A DNA stretch of 46,476 nt, from the NCBI GenBank assembly GCA_012960755.1, contig DUAT01000012.1, positions 123,085 to 169,560 on the forward strand, written 5' to 3'. This stretch comes from Gammaproteobacteria bacterium. Lineage in GTDB: Bacteria > Pseudomonadota > Gammaproteobacteria > Pseudomonadales > Azotimanducaceae_A. Shown piece after piece: positions 26,129-35,012 of this stretch. Positions within the stretch are counted from its first letter, which is position 1; the number at the start of each line of letters is the position of its first letter. A model generated the notes under the pieces. The model saw only the letters and a program-made list of their open reading frames with translations, did no database searches and was not told where the DNA came from. The translations under genes were made by a program, and so were the position numbers.

Positions 26129-26885
26129 ATGTTAAAGCGTTTACTGCATCGCCTGATCGCGATTCTGCTTATCCTGTTTATCTCCTTCACTTCGATTCTG
26201 TTTTTTCCAGTAGCATTTGTTATCTGGCTGGCGACCTATCCATTTGACCGCCAAACCCGTCTATTGCACTTATTCACCTGCTTCTGGGCAAGCCTTTATA
26301 TCTGGGTATTTCCACCCTGGAGCGTTAGTGTAACAGGACGATCGCAAGTCGATCCAAAACAAACTTACATCATTGTCTCCAATCACCAGTCCTCCATCGA
26401 TATCCTGGTGGCGTTTACGCTGTTCATTCATTTCAAGTGGGTTTCCAAGGCAGAATTGTTCAATATCCCATTCATCGGCTGGAACATGTATCTCAACCGT
26501 TATGTCCGATTAAAGCGGGGAAAAACCCACAGCATCCGGCGCATGTATCGCGCCTGTGAAAAACACCTGAAACGCGGCAGTTCCGTTTTCCTCTTCCCTG
26601 AAGGTACCCGATCAACAACGGGTAAACTGCGTGGTTTCAAAGAAGGTGCCTTCGTCCTGGCAAAACGATTGAATCTGCCGGTGTTACCCGTCGTCATTAA
26701 CGGTTCGAAAGACGAAAGCGCACGCAGTGCCAAAGAGCAGCCTCAACTTTCACGGCCAGAGTCACATTACAGTGGAAATTCTTTCCCCGGTGCTGCCAGG
26801 TGATGATATTTCGGTTCGGGACCTCAGAGATACTGTGAGAGAGCAGATTCGCCTGCGGGTCGCCGAAGAGATACCGCAGGCCTGA
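26129..26885 (+). pseudogene. 1-acyl-sn-glycerol-3-phosphate acyltransferase (PlsC family), frameshifted near the 3' end
   Basis: The frame from 26129 encodes a membrane-anchored acyltransferase: N-terminal hydrophobic helices, the catalytic NHQSSID (HX4D), then FLFPEGTRS and PVLPVVINGS. From about 26714 the frame continues as an unlikely tail to a stop at 26803. The +1 frame instead reads AVPKSSLNFHGQ, then SHITVEILSPVLPG and a helical end to TGA at 26883-26885, exactly the expected PlsC C-terminus. An extra A in the GAAAG run at 26714-26718 explains it. The intact length would be ~251 residues. It makes phosphatidic acid from lysophosphatidic acid. This stop touches that of the convergent DUF2726 gene. 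Sequence error and true pseudogene are both possible. Confidence 0.8.
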
Positions 26886-27638
26886 TCAGATACGGGCCAT
26901 TCCTTTGCAACCGGGGAATGATTTACAGACCCAGAACTCTTTACCATCATTTTTTCCACGGGTTGCCTTGCGAATGCGCATCTTCTCCCCGCATTTGGGA
27001 CACCAATGATCTGCTGGCTGCTTCTTTTGGATCACAGACAATCCCTCGTGAATCTCGTCTTCACTCAGTTTATCTGAGTCAACAAACAGGATCAGGGGTT
27101 TACAGATGTCTTCAAACAGGCTACGCAGGAGCGTTTGTTTTCTTGAACTCTCGTTCGCCTTCTCGTCATCAAAAACAAAGTCGATACCGGCTACCACCTG
27201 GTGATAGTTCTGGTCACAAACCAGGAAACTGATTGAATGCCTACGCAGATCATCATCTTCTCCCGCTACGAAGTCTGACCAGGGTATATTAATCAAGATG
27301 CCATGGGATTCAGACAAATCTTTCCTGAGCACCTTCAGTACAAGTCGATAGTGCTCTGGCAGGATCCTGCCTCGAACTTTATGCTTTCTGGCACCAACTG
27401 CAGGGGCATCAGCAGCAGGCAGTGCCACTACACCTGCTTTCGGATAATCCTTCTCAAGATAGGCATGGGCTCTGGCAAGTAACGGGTCGACGGGCGCCTC
27501 ACCGGGTGCTGGTTCTGAGAGCTCAAGTGGATCATCAAAGGCCGAGTCAAGAAACGACTCGACCTCCTTCAACCGCAAACGCCTCATAAACCAGACAAAC
27601 ACGACGATAATGCAAGCAAAAAAGACAAAGCCTTCCAC
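26886..27638 (-). CDS. DUF2726 protein with membrane anchor and C4 zinc ribbon
   Basis: 250 residues from a GTG at 27638. The frame is open to 27836 but that would run through the divergent promoter and into the SDR gene; the chosen start gives one N-terminal membrane helix (VFFACIIVVFVWF) and RRLRLKEVE. A central DUF2726 region (~85-200) has the pattern of restriction-endonuclease-like nucleases (VAGIDFVFDDE). The C-terminus is a topoisomerase-type zinc ribbon, CPKCGEKM...WVCKSFPGC. Together this points to a membrane-linked nucleic-acid-binding protein of unknown role. The start is uncertain; ATG 27584 would remove the helix. Confidence 0.75.
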   Translation of the reverse strand: MEGFVFFACIIVVFVWFMRRLRLKEVESFLDSAFDDPLELSEPAPGEAPVDPLLARAHAYLEKDYPKAGVVALPAADAPAVGARKHKVRGRILPEHYRLVLKVLRKDLSESHGILINIPWSDFVAGEDDDLRRHSISFLVCDQNYHQVVAGIDFVFDDEKANESSRKQTLLRSLFEDICKPLILFVDSDKLSEDEIHEGLSVIQKKQPADHWCPKCGEKMRIRKATRGKNDGKEFWVCKSFPGCKGMARI

Positions 27639-27727
27639 CGTGTTGTTGTTCCCTGTAACGCCTAAGAAGTACCATACTACTGGAAAAGCGCCCAGGCGCT
27701 GCACTGAAAAAGACAAGGGAACAAAAA

Positions 27728-28522
27728 ATGAGACTGGAAAACAAAATCGCAATCGTAACCGGGGCTGGGCAAACACCCGGTGAGACCATCGGCAATGGTC
27801 GCGCGACCGCGCTACTGTTCGCCAGAGAAGGCGCAAAACTGCTCCTCACAGACAAGAATCTGCAGTCTGCCGAGGAAACCCGGGAAATGATCCGGGCAGA
27901 GGGTGGAGAAGCTTCAGTGCTGGAAATGGACGTTGCGAATGAAGATGACTGCAAGCAGATGGTAAAGACCTGCATGGAAATCTATGAGCGTATCGACATT
28001 TTACACAACAATGTTGGCATCGGATTTAAGGATGGCGGCGTGACGCGTTTAGCGCTTGAAAACTGGCAACGTATCATGGACGTCAACCTGACCAGTATGT
28101 TCCTGACCTGTAAACATGTGGTGCCCATAATGCGTGAGCAGGAAAGCGGTTCAATCATCAATATCTCCTCCGTGGCAGCCATTGCATCGACCGGCATGCT
28201 CGCCTATAAGACCTCCAAGGCCGGGGTGCTGGCGCTGACAGAGAATGTCGCCATGGGAAATGCCAGGTACGGCGTCAGGGCAAATTGCATCATGCCCGGA
28301 CTGATGAACACTCCAATGGCAATCGAAGGTTACAGCGCCGCTCAGGGCAGGTCTCGTGAAGACGTGATACAGGCAAGGGATGAACGCGTTCCGCTCAGCA
28401 AGAAAATGGGTAGCGCATGGGATGTTGCTTATGCCGCTTTATTCCTGGCCAGTGAAGAAGCGAAATTCATCACCGGCGTTACGCTGCCAGTCGACGGCGG
28501 CCAAAGCATCCGCATCGGCTAA
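27728..28522 (+). CDS. Short-chain dehydrogenase/reductase
   Basis: A 264-residue SDR. The NAD-binding loop is enlarged: TGAGQTPGETIGNGRA (11-26), rather than the compact TGxxxGxG. HNNVG (93-97) replaces NNAG. Ser147/148, Tyr160 and Lys164 (YKTSK) form the active site. The tail FITGVTLPVDGGQS is standard. A dehydrogenase of a hydroxyacyl or cyclic alcohol substrate is likely. AGGGA lies 8 nt before the ATG. The enoyl-CoA hydratase gene follows 37 nt later, so the two are probably one acyl-CoA operon. Confidence 0.9.
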   Translation: MRLENKIAIVTGAGQTPGETIGNGRATALLFAREGAKLLLTDKNLQSAEETREMIRAEGGEASVLEMDVANEDDCKQMVKTCMEIYERIDILHNNVGIGFKDGGVTRLALENWQRIMDVNLTSMFLTCKHVVPIMREQESGSIINISSVAAIASTGMLAYKTSKAGVLALTENVAMGNARYGVRANCIMPGLMNTPMAIEGYSAAQGRSREDVIQARDERVPLSKKMGSAWDVAYAALFLASEEAKFITGVTLPVDGGQSIRIG

Positions 28523-28559
28523 GCAACAGAGTATTTGATACAACAACCGGAGATAACAG

Positions 28560-29360
28560 GTGTCTGACGTTCTAATCAAGGAAACAATCGACTATATCAC
28601 TACGGTGACGCTAAACCGTCCCGAACATCTCAACGCGCTGTCTTCAGAGCTGCGGCAGGTCATCACTGAAACATTTGTCGCTCTCAAGGACGATCCAGGG
28701 ACCCGGGTGATTATTCTGACCGGTTCAGGCAGAGCATTTTCAGCAGGGCTCGATTTGAAAGAACTGGGCAAGACTGGCCTGGACAGCAGCCAACCAAATC
28801 AACCGGTCGACAATACAGCGAGAGTCCAGACTGACCTTCATGATGCCCTGCGATCTGTTGGCAAACCGCTCATCGGTGCCATCAATGGGTTTGCCATTAC
28901 TGGCGGTTTTGAAATCGCCCTGATGTGCGACATTCTGGTTGCGTCGACCCAGGCGAAATTCGCCGATACTCATGTTCGCATGGGCGTTGTTCCCGGTTGG
29001 GGTCTGTCACAACGGTTAGCACAGCTGATCGGTTCGTCCCGGGCAAAGGAACTTAGTTTCACGGGAAACTATCTCGATGCCGAGACCGCGGAACGCTGGG
29101 GATTAGTCAACCGAATTCTGGAGCCAGAGGATCTGCTCCCGCACTGTCAGCAATTGGCCAGAGATATCTGCAGTGTTGATCCCGCGACGTTGAAAACAGT
29201 CCACAAGCTCATTGATTTTGGATGGGAGCACACCCTGGGTGAAGGTCTGTTTGAGGAAAAAACAAGGAATACTGACCAAAACGGCGACATATCACCAGCG
29301 GCACTGGATCAACGCAGGTCTGTCGTTATGTCGCGGGGTCGGGATCAGACTGGCTCCTAG
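28560..29360 (+). CDS. Enoyl-CoA hydratase/isomerase family protein
   Basis: 266 residues, normal for the crotonase family, from a GTG with GGAGA just upstream. The oxyanion-hole blocks SGRAFSAGLDLKEL and INGFAITGGFEIALMCDI are present. The first catalytic glutamate is kept (E118) but the second, aligned with Glu164 of rat mitochondrial hydratase, is His138 (FADTHVRMG). It may therefore be an isomerase, hydrolase or altered hydratase rather than a standard crotonase. It follows an SDR in the same operon, which fits a beta-oxidation-like step. Confidence 0.88.
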   Translation: MSDVLIKETIDYITTVTLNRPEHLNALSSELRQVITETFVALKDDPGTRVIILTGSGRAFSAGLDLKELGKTGLDSSQPNQPVDNTARVQTDLHDALRSVGKPLIGAINGFAITGGFEIALMCDILVASTQAKFADTHVRMGVVPGWGLSQRLAQLIGSSRAKELSFTGNYLDAETAERWGLVNRILEPEDLLPHCQQLARDICSVDPATLKTVHKLIDFGWEHTLGEGLFEEKTRNTDQNGDISPAALDQRRSVVMSRGRDQTGS

Positions 29361-29374
29361 GTGAAAGCCAGAAA

Positions 29375-29953
29375 TCAACGTAAATGAACGTGTTCATTGA
29401 GGCTGATAACGGACATCTCACCTGAGCTTGCAGCCATAAATCGATTGATGCTCGTGTAATTGGGATTAAAGAACATCTTCGCTTCAAACCCTATAACGCG
29501 GGCTGTCCAGACGTTGATAACACCTCCATGGCAAGTCACGGCCACCCGTCTGCCCCTGTTCTCGGCTACAATCTCGTCCAAGGTATCGCAGACGTTTTTT
29601 GCAAACGCCGGGAAATCGATATCGACCTCCCCTTTCATCAGTCGCAACCAGCGCTCGTAATCCTGCTCTTTTAGTTGTTCAACGGGGATATAGTGTTCGG
29701 ATTGCTGGTCATATTCCGCAACCCCGTCCCGTACCCGGACCTCCAGGCCTTTCAGCGATGCGAGAGGCGCCGCCGTCTGCATCGCACGCTGCATGGGGCT
29801 CGAGTAGAGACAATCGATCTCCAGATCTGCGAGCCAGTCTGCCATCTTATCGGCTTGCTGCAGACCCGTTGATGACAATGGAGGATCGGCAGGAGAGCCA
29901 TCGTCATTAACGATCTTCTCTGGTAAACCATGCCGAATTAGAATAAGTTCCAT
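29375..29953 (-). CDS. Histidine phosphatase family protein
   Basis: 192 residues of the phosphoglycerate-mutase-like superfamily. The phosphate-accepting histidine lies in IRHGLPE (R7, H8), with LYSSPMQRAMQTA carrying the second arginine and VTCHGGVIN the second histidine. It is a broad phosphatase; the natural substrate is unknown. GGAGG lies 7 nt before the ATG. It converges on the enoyl-CoA hydratase gene (14 nt between stops) and is separated from exbD by a terminator. Confidence 0.9.
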   Translation of the reverse strand: MELILIRHGLPEKIVNDDGSPADPPLSSTGLQQADKMADWLADLEIDCLYSSPMQRAMQTAAPLASLKGLEVRVRDGVAEYDQQSEHYIPVEQLKEQDYERWLRLMKGEVDIDFPAFAKNVCDTLDEIVAENRGRRVAVTCHGGVINVWTARVIGFEAKMFFNPNYTSINRFMAASSGEMSVISLNEHVHLR

Positions 29954-29996
29954 TTCCCGCCTCCAAAAGGCCTTAACAAGCCTTTAAATAGGCCTT

Positions 29997-30027
29997 TAAA
30001 AAAGCCCCGCAATTGCGAGGCTTTTTC
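29997..30027. terminator. Intrinsic terminator between exbD and the histidine phosphatase gene
   Basis: A stem of twelve positions with one C-A mismatch (arms 29999-30010 and 30015-30026) closes over an AATT loop, with a run of As on one side and Ts on the other, so it can work in both directions. For the minus-strand exbD it gives a G/C stem followed by at least six Ts. Just upstream (29966-29996) are short imperfect repeats of a GCCTTTAAA-like unit. Confidence 0.75.
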
Positions 30028-30079
30028 GTCAAGATTGTAGTCAATAGTTTATTAAGTAGCCGTTGGCCAACTATCCAGC

Positions 30080-30490
30080 CTAGGTCGCCGCGATCGATAC
30101 ATTGTAAACACCTGCCTCTCGGGCAGCGTCCATCACATGCACCATGATTTCAGTCGTGCTCTCCGGATGTGGCTGAACAACTACTGGAGCATCGGGATTC
30201 TCCGCATGGAGTCGCTCGATATTGGCGCGCACTGCACGAAAATCGATGTCGCGGTTTCTGATCTTGATTCGATCACGGCTGGTAATCTGGATAACGATGC
30301 TCTTTTTGTCCGCATCCTTTACGTTCTGGTTCTTGTCCGGGCTGTTGACATCGATGCCAATCTCTTTGACAAACGTTGCGGTGACGATGAAGAAGATCAA
30401 CATGATGAAGACGACATCCAGCATGGGAGTCAGGTCTACCTCGTCTTCTTCCTGGGATTTACCGCTGCCAGTAATTCTGTGTAAAGCCAA
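30080..30490 (-). CDS. exbD: ExbD/TolR-family biopolymer transporter
   Basis: 136 residues. A short cytoplasmic tail leads to one membrane helix with the proton-carrying aspartate (VDLTPMLDVVFIMLIFFIV), and a periplasmic domain ends in a beta-strand region. It partners ExbB to power TonB-type outer membrane uptake. The start is a TTG with GGAG 9 nt upstream; a stop codon three codons further up rules out a longer form. No exbB gene is adjacent: the next gene upstream is a RAYT, so this copy is orphaned here or the cluster was split. An intrinsic terminator lies ~55 nt downstream. Confidence 0.9.
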   Translation of the reverse strand: MALHRITGSGKSQEEDEVDLTPMLDVVFIMLIFFIVTATFVKEIGIDVNSPDKNQNVKDADKKSIVIQITSRDRIKIRNRDIDFRAVRANIERLHAENPDAPVVVQPHPESTTEIMVHVMDAAREAGVYNVSIAAT

Positions 30491-30591
30491 AGTTTCTTAC
30501 TCCAGAAGCAATGAGTAGTAAATATGAGTACTTAAATAGAGTACCCAATTTTTTTATTATTCGATTTTAGTTGTTTTACAAGGATACAGCG

Positions 30592-30605
30592 ACCCCGACC
30601 GGGGT
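30592..30605. repeat. REP-like palindrome beside the RAYT gene
   Basis: ACCCCG-AC-CGGGGT is a perfect 6-bp stem with a 2-nt loop, ~37 nt beyond the 3' end of the RAYT gene. RAYTs act on REP elements of this shape. On the minus strand a GTAG tetranucleotide, often seen before REPs, lies ~20 nt before it. No second copy was noticed in this window. Confidence 0.4.
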
Positions 30606-30641
30606 ACAAGTCATATACCCGCTACAGCTTAACCAGGTTTG

Positions 30642-31481
30642 CTAGCGATTCACGACCTTACTGACCGTGGTGTAGTGAAGACCCAGGAAATCGCCAATCT
30701 CCATCAAAGTGTAAGAATGGCCAATATGCGCCCGACAAATAAGTTCATTACGCTCGGACCTAGGCTTGCCATTAACATTCTTGAATAGCGCTGTCAGGCT
30801 TCGACGCCGACGCACTTGACGTGGCCCCCGTTTAGCCAATTTTTCACCATTTAGTATCGGTTGCATTTCGCCAATAAACCTTGGCGAACCGAGTAGCACC
30901 TGGCTGTTTCGATTCATTAATGGTGAGGGCTCATTAACCCCTGCTTTGATATAGGTCCGGTATTTTCGCTGGTTCTCTTTAAGCCGTTTTCCAAAAGAAC
31001 ATAAAACAGAATCCGTATGTAAAAAGTCAGGTGTTTTTATTGAACCACACATGGCCCGGTGACTGCTCCATCGATAGGTCTGCACAGAACTTGAAGCACC
31101 AACCCTCACCGGGTTTAGAACCACATGACGACACAGCGGCAACAGATAGGTCTCGGCCTCAAACAAGATGCTTTTGAATCGACCTTGAAACAAAGGCCCA
31201 TCCTCATCGTGTCGTCGATTAAAATGTTGCGTATAAACGCCGTTGAGTTGCCGCATCCCCTTAGACAAATTGGCTTGAGGACACTCTAGAACAAGATGGT
31301 AGTGGCCATCCATAATCACATAACTATGTAATAACCACTCGAAACGACTGACAACCGTGCCGAGTACATTTAAGAAAACCTTTCTGTCTTCGGTATCGGC
31401 AAAAACCGGCCTGTCTCGTATTCCTTTGCTCGTCACATGGTAGTGCGCGCCTGGAAACTCAATACGAACCGGTCTTGACAT
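30642..31481 (-). CDS. REP-associated tyrosine transposase (RAYT, TnpA_REP)
   Basis: 279 residues from ATG 31481 (MSRPVRIEFPG); the open frame to 31616 has an unrelated N-terminus. The HUH nuclease motif is HYH (13-15), MDGHYHLVLE forms the core strand, and Tyr83 in NGVYTQHFNRRH is the predicted catalytic tyrosine, with GPLFQGRFKS after it. The C-terminus (IGHSYTLMEIGDFLGLHYTTVSKVV) is a helix-turn-helix typical of longer RAYTs. It cuts single-stranded DNA at REP palindromes and is usually a single-copy domesticated gene rather than an active element. It sits between exbD and a hydratase operon, next to a REP-like palindrome. Confidence 0.9.
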   Translation of the reverse strand: MSRPVRIEFPGAHYHVTSKGIRDRPVFADTEDRKVFLNVLGTVVSRFEWLLHSYVIMDGHYHLVLECPQANLSKGMRQLNGVYTQHFNRRHDEDGPLFQGRFKSILFEAETYLLPLCRHVVLNPVRVGASSSVQTYRWSSHRAMCGSIKTPDFLHTDSVLCSFGKRLKENQRKYRTYIKAGVNEPSPLMNRNSQVLLGSPRFIGEMQPILNGEKLAKRGPRQVRRRRSLTALFKNVNGKPRSERNELICRAHIGHSYTLMEIGDFLGLHYTTVSKVVNR

Positions 31482-31777
31482 GTGCCTTGTTATTCCTTGA
31501 ATTATTTTATTTTTATTGTAACTTTTTATGCCTAACCTAATTTTACGTGTTTGCCCTGCAGATCGTTTCACGTAAAGGGGGGAACAGATAGTACATTGCG
31601 CTAGTGGTCGCCTCAAGCAGAAATGTCAAAAAGGTAAAATAATTTCATTCATACGCGGATGCATTCCTGCAGCAGACAAAGCAACCAACATTAACAGCAC
31701 TTGACTGGACAGTATGACTGTTAGTAAGTTGGCCCAGCTATTATACGATAGATTAATTCAGACAATGGGAGATCAAA

Positions 31778-32272
31778 ATGGCAGCCGATAAATTCCCGGT
31801 TGAAGCCGGGCATATCATGATGTTTGCGCGTTCAATTGGCGACGCAAACGAAATTTACTACGACGATGAGTACGCGAAGACAACAGAACCCGGTTGCACT
31901 ATAGCACCGCCGACGTTTGTCCAGGCGAGCGCACAATTTGACTCTAACTATTTCTTGCGACCGAAGATCGGTGAAGAATGGTTTGGATCTGCAAAGGAAG
32001 CGACCGGTATCAGCAAGCGAGAAGGTGGTGGCGGTGGTGGCGGTGGCGGTGGCTTACACGCTGAACAACACTACGTTTATCATCGTCAAGTGCAAGCCGG
32101 AGATGTTCTCACCGCGACAACCAAACCAGGTAATTCCTGGGAAAAAGAGGGCCGTCGAGGCGGCAAGCTCAAGTTCAGCGAATCCGTTACTGAATACCGT
32201 GATTCAGCCGGAGAACTCGTTGTTACTGCAACCAGCGTTGGTGTTCAGACTGAACGCCCCGCAACATCATAA
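31778..32272 (+). CDS. MaoC/FAS1-like dehydratase subunit, non-catalytic partner
   Basis: 164 residues of the hot-dog-fold N-terminal dehydratase type found in HadA/HadC-like subunits. The position that carries D-x4-H in active MaoC hydratases reads GDANEIYYDDE, so the catalytic histidine is missing and the subunit is probably structural. A run of ten glycines (32024-32053) precedes LHAEQHYVYHRQVQAGD, a conserved block of this family. GGGAG lies 7 nt before the ATG. The catalytic partner begins 13 nt after the stop. The 296 nt between it and the RAYT gene show a short ACAGT/ACTGT dyad and no gene. Confidence 0.85.
   Translation: MAADKFPVEAGHIMMFARSIGDANEIYYDDEYAKTTEPGCTIAPPTFVQASAQFDSNYFLRPKIGEEWFGSAKEATGISKREGGGGGGGGGGLHAEQHYVYHRQVQAGDVLTATTKPGNSWEKEGRRGGKLKFSESVTEYRDSAGELVVTATSVGVQTERPATS
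32024..32053 (+). repeat. Ten-glycine GGN codon tract
   Basis: Ten consecutive GGT/GGC codons in the dehydratase subunit gene. Trinucleotide tracts of this kind can change length by slippage in units of one glycine. Confidence 0.9.
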
Positions 32273-32285
32273 AAGGAGTATCGAC

Positions 32286-32708
32286 ATGGCATTAAATGCA
32301 AGTGAACTTAAAATCGGCGATACCTATGAAGAAGAAGTATGTCGCAATCTTTCCCGAACGCAGATCGTCCAGTATGCCGGTGCATCAGGTGACTACAACC
32401 CCCTGCATAGTGATGAGGTGTTTACTACACAGATTGCGAAATACCCTTCAGTATTCGCTCACGGTATGCTATCCATGGGCATGACAGGCAAAATGCTGAC
32501 AAATTATGTCGGTGATGGCAGATTGAAAAGCTATGGTGTGCGATTTACGTCACAGGTTTTCCCCGGAGCAACACTCACAGCCTCAGCGACCATTACGGAC
32601 ATCCGGGAAGAGGATGGAGAACATATCGCTGACATCACTGTTTCAACAAAGGACGACGCGGGTACCGAAGTCATTAAGGGGCAAGCCAGCGCGCGCCTCG
32701 ACCCTTAG
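32286..32708 (+). CDS. MaoC-family enoyl-CoA hydratase/dehydratase, catalytic subunit
   Basis: 140 residues from ATG 32286, with AGGAG 7 nt upstream. The hydratase-2 motif is complete: ASGDYNPLHSD with Asp and His, followed by FAHGMLSMGMTGKML. It adds water to a trans-2-enoyl-CoA (R-specific) or removes it from a hydroxyacyl thioester. Together with the preceding non-catalytic subunit it resembles HadAB/HadBC- and ChsH1/H2-type heterodimers that accept long or bulky acyl chains. A strong terminator follows. Confidence 0.92.
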   Translation: MALNASELKIGDTYEEEVCRNLSRTQIVQYAGASGDYNPLHSDEVFTTQIAKYPSVFAHGMLSMGMTGKMLTNYVGDGRLKSYGVRFTSQVFPGATLTASATITDIREEDGEHIADITVSTKDDAGTEVIKGQASARLDP

Positions 32709-32733
32709 TCTTTATCCGGTAGAAAACGACAAG

Positions 32734-32756
32734 AAGGGTGCAGTTGCACCCTTTTT
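32734..32756. terminator. Intrinsic terminator, bidirectional
   Basis: AAGGGTGC (32734-32741) pairs perfectly with GCACCCTT (32746-32753) over an AGTT loop, followed by a T run to 32756. It separates the convergent hydratase operon and yyaL-like gene. Confidence 0.9.
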
Positions 32757-32765
32757 ATTGCAATT

Positions 32766-34973
32766 TCACAGGCTCAGCGTCAGCTCTTCCACAGCGAGGC
32801 AAACAGCTTCACTGCATGCCTGCAGGCGAATCTTTACTTCTCGCACGACACCTTCAATCGTCAATTCCACATCGCCCCGGTACACATCAAGCGCTTCGTG
32901 CTGGAATCCAGACAGGAGTTTTTCTCCCGGCGGATACAGCACCTGAAACTGCCCCAATACCTGTGTTGGAGTTAGTCGCGATGCAGATGAAACATGACTG
33001 TTAATGTGCCAGGAATCTGAGATGCTGATAGTCACCCGGGTTACAGTACCTTCACGTCTCGCGAACACGCGCACGTGGCCATCAGCGCAAAACTGCACTT
33101 TCGAATTCGGTTTTTTAAATAAACTATCCGCGGCGATGATCATGGTTGCGAAAGCCGCTGGCGTTGCTTCAATCAAGCCGGTGAATGCGGTCAGGCACTG
33201 GCCGATCAGCACTTCCACTCGCTTGTCGCCAGTCGCCTGGAACAGCAGCACCAACGCCGCCAAAGCCGTTGCATTACCTGATGGCATTGCGCCATCCGTC
33301 GGGCTTTTTGGGCGGGTAATCAATGGTCCTTCATCGTTTTCCAAACTCAGAAAAAATCCGCCCCGGTTCTGATCCCAGAACAACTCGAGCATATCATCTA
33401 CCAGTCGTCGACCCCGTGTTAACCACTCGTCAGTACCGGAATATAGATGGAGTGTGAGAGTGGCCTCTGCGAGACAGGCGTAATCTTCCAGATTGCCCGG
33501 GATCGACACCTGACCCTGATAAGAGATACGCCACAACCGATGCTGTTGATTCGCCGCAGCAGAGTAATTTGTTCGCCAGATGAATTCTGCCGCCTGCTCT
33601 GCAACTATTAAATAATCCGGTCGATCAAGGCTCCAGCTGGCATTAACCAGGGCAGTGATCATCAGTCCGTTCCAGGCGGTGATAATCTTCTCATCCCGCA
33701 ATGGATGTACCCTTAGTTCCCGACGTTCGTAAAGCTTTTTGTGAATGCTGGAAATTCGATCCGGAAGGTCCCCTGCCCGCCAGTCGTCACCACGGCTGTC
33801 TTTTCCAGGAAAGTTCCCCGGAAAGCCTTTAAGCGAGCCGCTAAGCATGTCCTCGATCGAGTGGGCAAGGTGCAGAATATTACGGCCTTCGAAATTACCG
33901 ATAGCCGTGACACCGTATAGTTTCGCAATAAATTCAACATCTGGCCCCGACAGGACCGATCGCAGTTCATCCAGTGTCCAGGTGAAAAACCGACCCTCCT
34001 CACCTTCGGAATCCGCGTCTGTGGCTGAGTAAAAAGCACCGTTGGCATCGGACATATCCCGTAGCAGGTAATCCACCGTTTGCTCAACTATTCGACGATA
34101 GGTTGGCGAACCGGTTGTACCGAAGGCGTCACAATAGACCCGGACCAACTGGGCCTGGTTGTACAGCATCTTCTCGAAATGCGGCACGAGCCAGTACTCA
34201 TCGACTGAGTAGCGATGAAAGCCTCCGGCTATCTGGTCGTAAATTCCACCCTGGCCTATCTTGTCCAGGGTCAGGCACACTGCATTCAACGCTGCCTGAT
34301 TGTCGTTGCGTCTGTATTGTTCCAGGGCCAGCAGCAACTGGGATTCATTCGGAAATTTTGGAGGCCCGCCAAATCCGCCCTGCTTCTTGTCGAATCGCGT
34401 CAACAATTCCCCGACTGCCTTTTCACCCAGATCATCATCGAGGTTTTCTGAGTCACTGACAGCACTGGTGTATTGCGCGATAGATTCAGATATCTGTTCT
34501 GCCTGACCCAGGACCTCCTCCCTTCGATTTCGCCATAGGTCCTGAATTTGTCGCAACAAGTTCATAAATCCATCAGGAGGATAGTAGGTGCCAGCATAAA
34601 ACGGCTTGCCTTCAACGGTGAGGAAATTCGACATCGGCCATCCTCCATGGCCCGTCATTAACTGGACGCCGGTCATGTAAATATCATCAAGATCAGGTCT
34701 TTGCTCACGATCCAGTTTGATGGAGATGAAATGATCATTCAGGTACTGGGCGATTTCTTCGCTATCAAAACTCTCCCGCTCCATTACATGGCACCAGTGG
34801 CAGGTGGAATAGCCGATTGATAAGAATACCGGCTTGCCTTCCCGTGCAGCGCAGTCAAAAGCCTCTTCGCCCCAGGGAAACCAGTTTACCGGGTTATGAG
34901 CATGCTGAATCAGGTAGGGCGAGCTTTCATCGATGAGTCGGTTGGTGTGCCTGGGTCCCTGCTTACTTTTCAT
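32766..34973 (-). CDS. Thioredoxin-domain protein of the YyaL/SSP411 (DUF255) family
   Basis: 735 residues, close to the family's usual ~680-750. The N-terminal thioredoxin-like domain has [13 protein letters not shown] and the active-site-like [12 protein letters not shown] (C58, C61). The rest is an alpha/alpha-barrel resembling glycosidases and epimerases ([38 protein letters not shown]). Biochemical function is unknown in bacteria. The DsbD-family gene on the same strand ends 39 nt before it, so thiol-redox proteins are paired here. It converges with the MaoC operon. Confidence 0.93.
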   Translation of the reverse strand: MKSKQGPRHTNRLIDESSPYLIQHAHNPVNWFPWGEEAFDCAAREGKPVFLSIGYSTCHWCHVMERESFDSEEIAQYLNDHFISIKLDREQRPDLDDIYMTGVQLMTGHGGWPMSNFLTVEGKPFYAGTYYPPDGFMNLLRQIQDLWRNRREEVLGQAEQISESIAQYTSAVSDSENLDDDLGEKAVGELLTRFDKKQGGFGGPPKFPNESQLLLALEQYRRNDNQAALNAVCLTLDKIGQGGIYDQIAGGFHRYSVDEYWLVPHFEKMLYNQAQLVRVYCDAFGTTGSPTYRRIVEQTVDYLLRDMSDANGAFYSATDADSEGEEGRFFTWTLDELRSVLSGPDVEFIAKLYGVTAIGNFEGRNILHLAHSIEDMLSGSLKGFPGNFPGKDSRGDDWRAGDLPDRISSIHKKLYERRELRVHPLRDEKIITAWNGLMITALVNASWSLDRPDYLIVAEQAAEFIWRTNYSAAANQQHRLWRISYQGQVSIPGNLEDYACLAEATLTLHLYSGTDEWLTRGRRLVDDMLELFWDQNRGGFFLSLENDEGPLITRPKSPTDGAMPSGNATALAALVLLFQATGDKRVEVLIGQCLTAFTGLIEATPAAFATMIIAADSLFKKPNSKVQFCADGHVRVFARREGTVTRVTISISDSWHINSHVSSASRLTPTQVLGQFQVLYPPGEKLLSGFQHEALDVYRGDVELTIEGVVREVKIRLQACSEAVCLAVEELTLSL

Positions 34974-35012
34974 CGTCGCAGCGTAGCGCGCCGATAGCTC
35001 AGCAGGTTTTGT

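Noticed and set aside
27639..27836. Longer N-terminus of the DUF2726 protein
   Set aside because: It would overlap the divergent SDR gene and its ribosome site, and the sequence there has no family resemblance.
30549..30559. Run of Ts upstream of exbD as a possible terminator
   Set aside because: No G/C stem precedes the run on the relevant strand.
31917..32285. Upstream extension of the catalytic MaoC frame overlapping the first subunit gene
   Set aside because: The true start at 32286 has AGGAG; the extension reads the first subunit out of frame.
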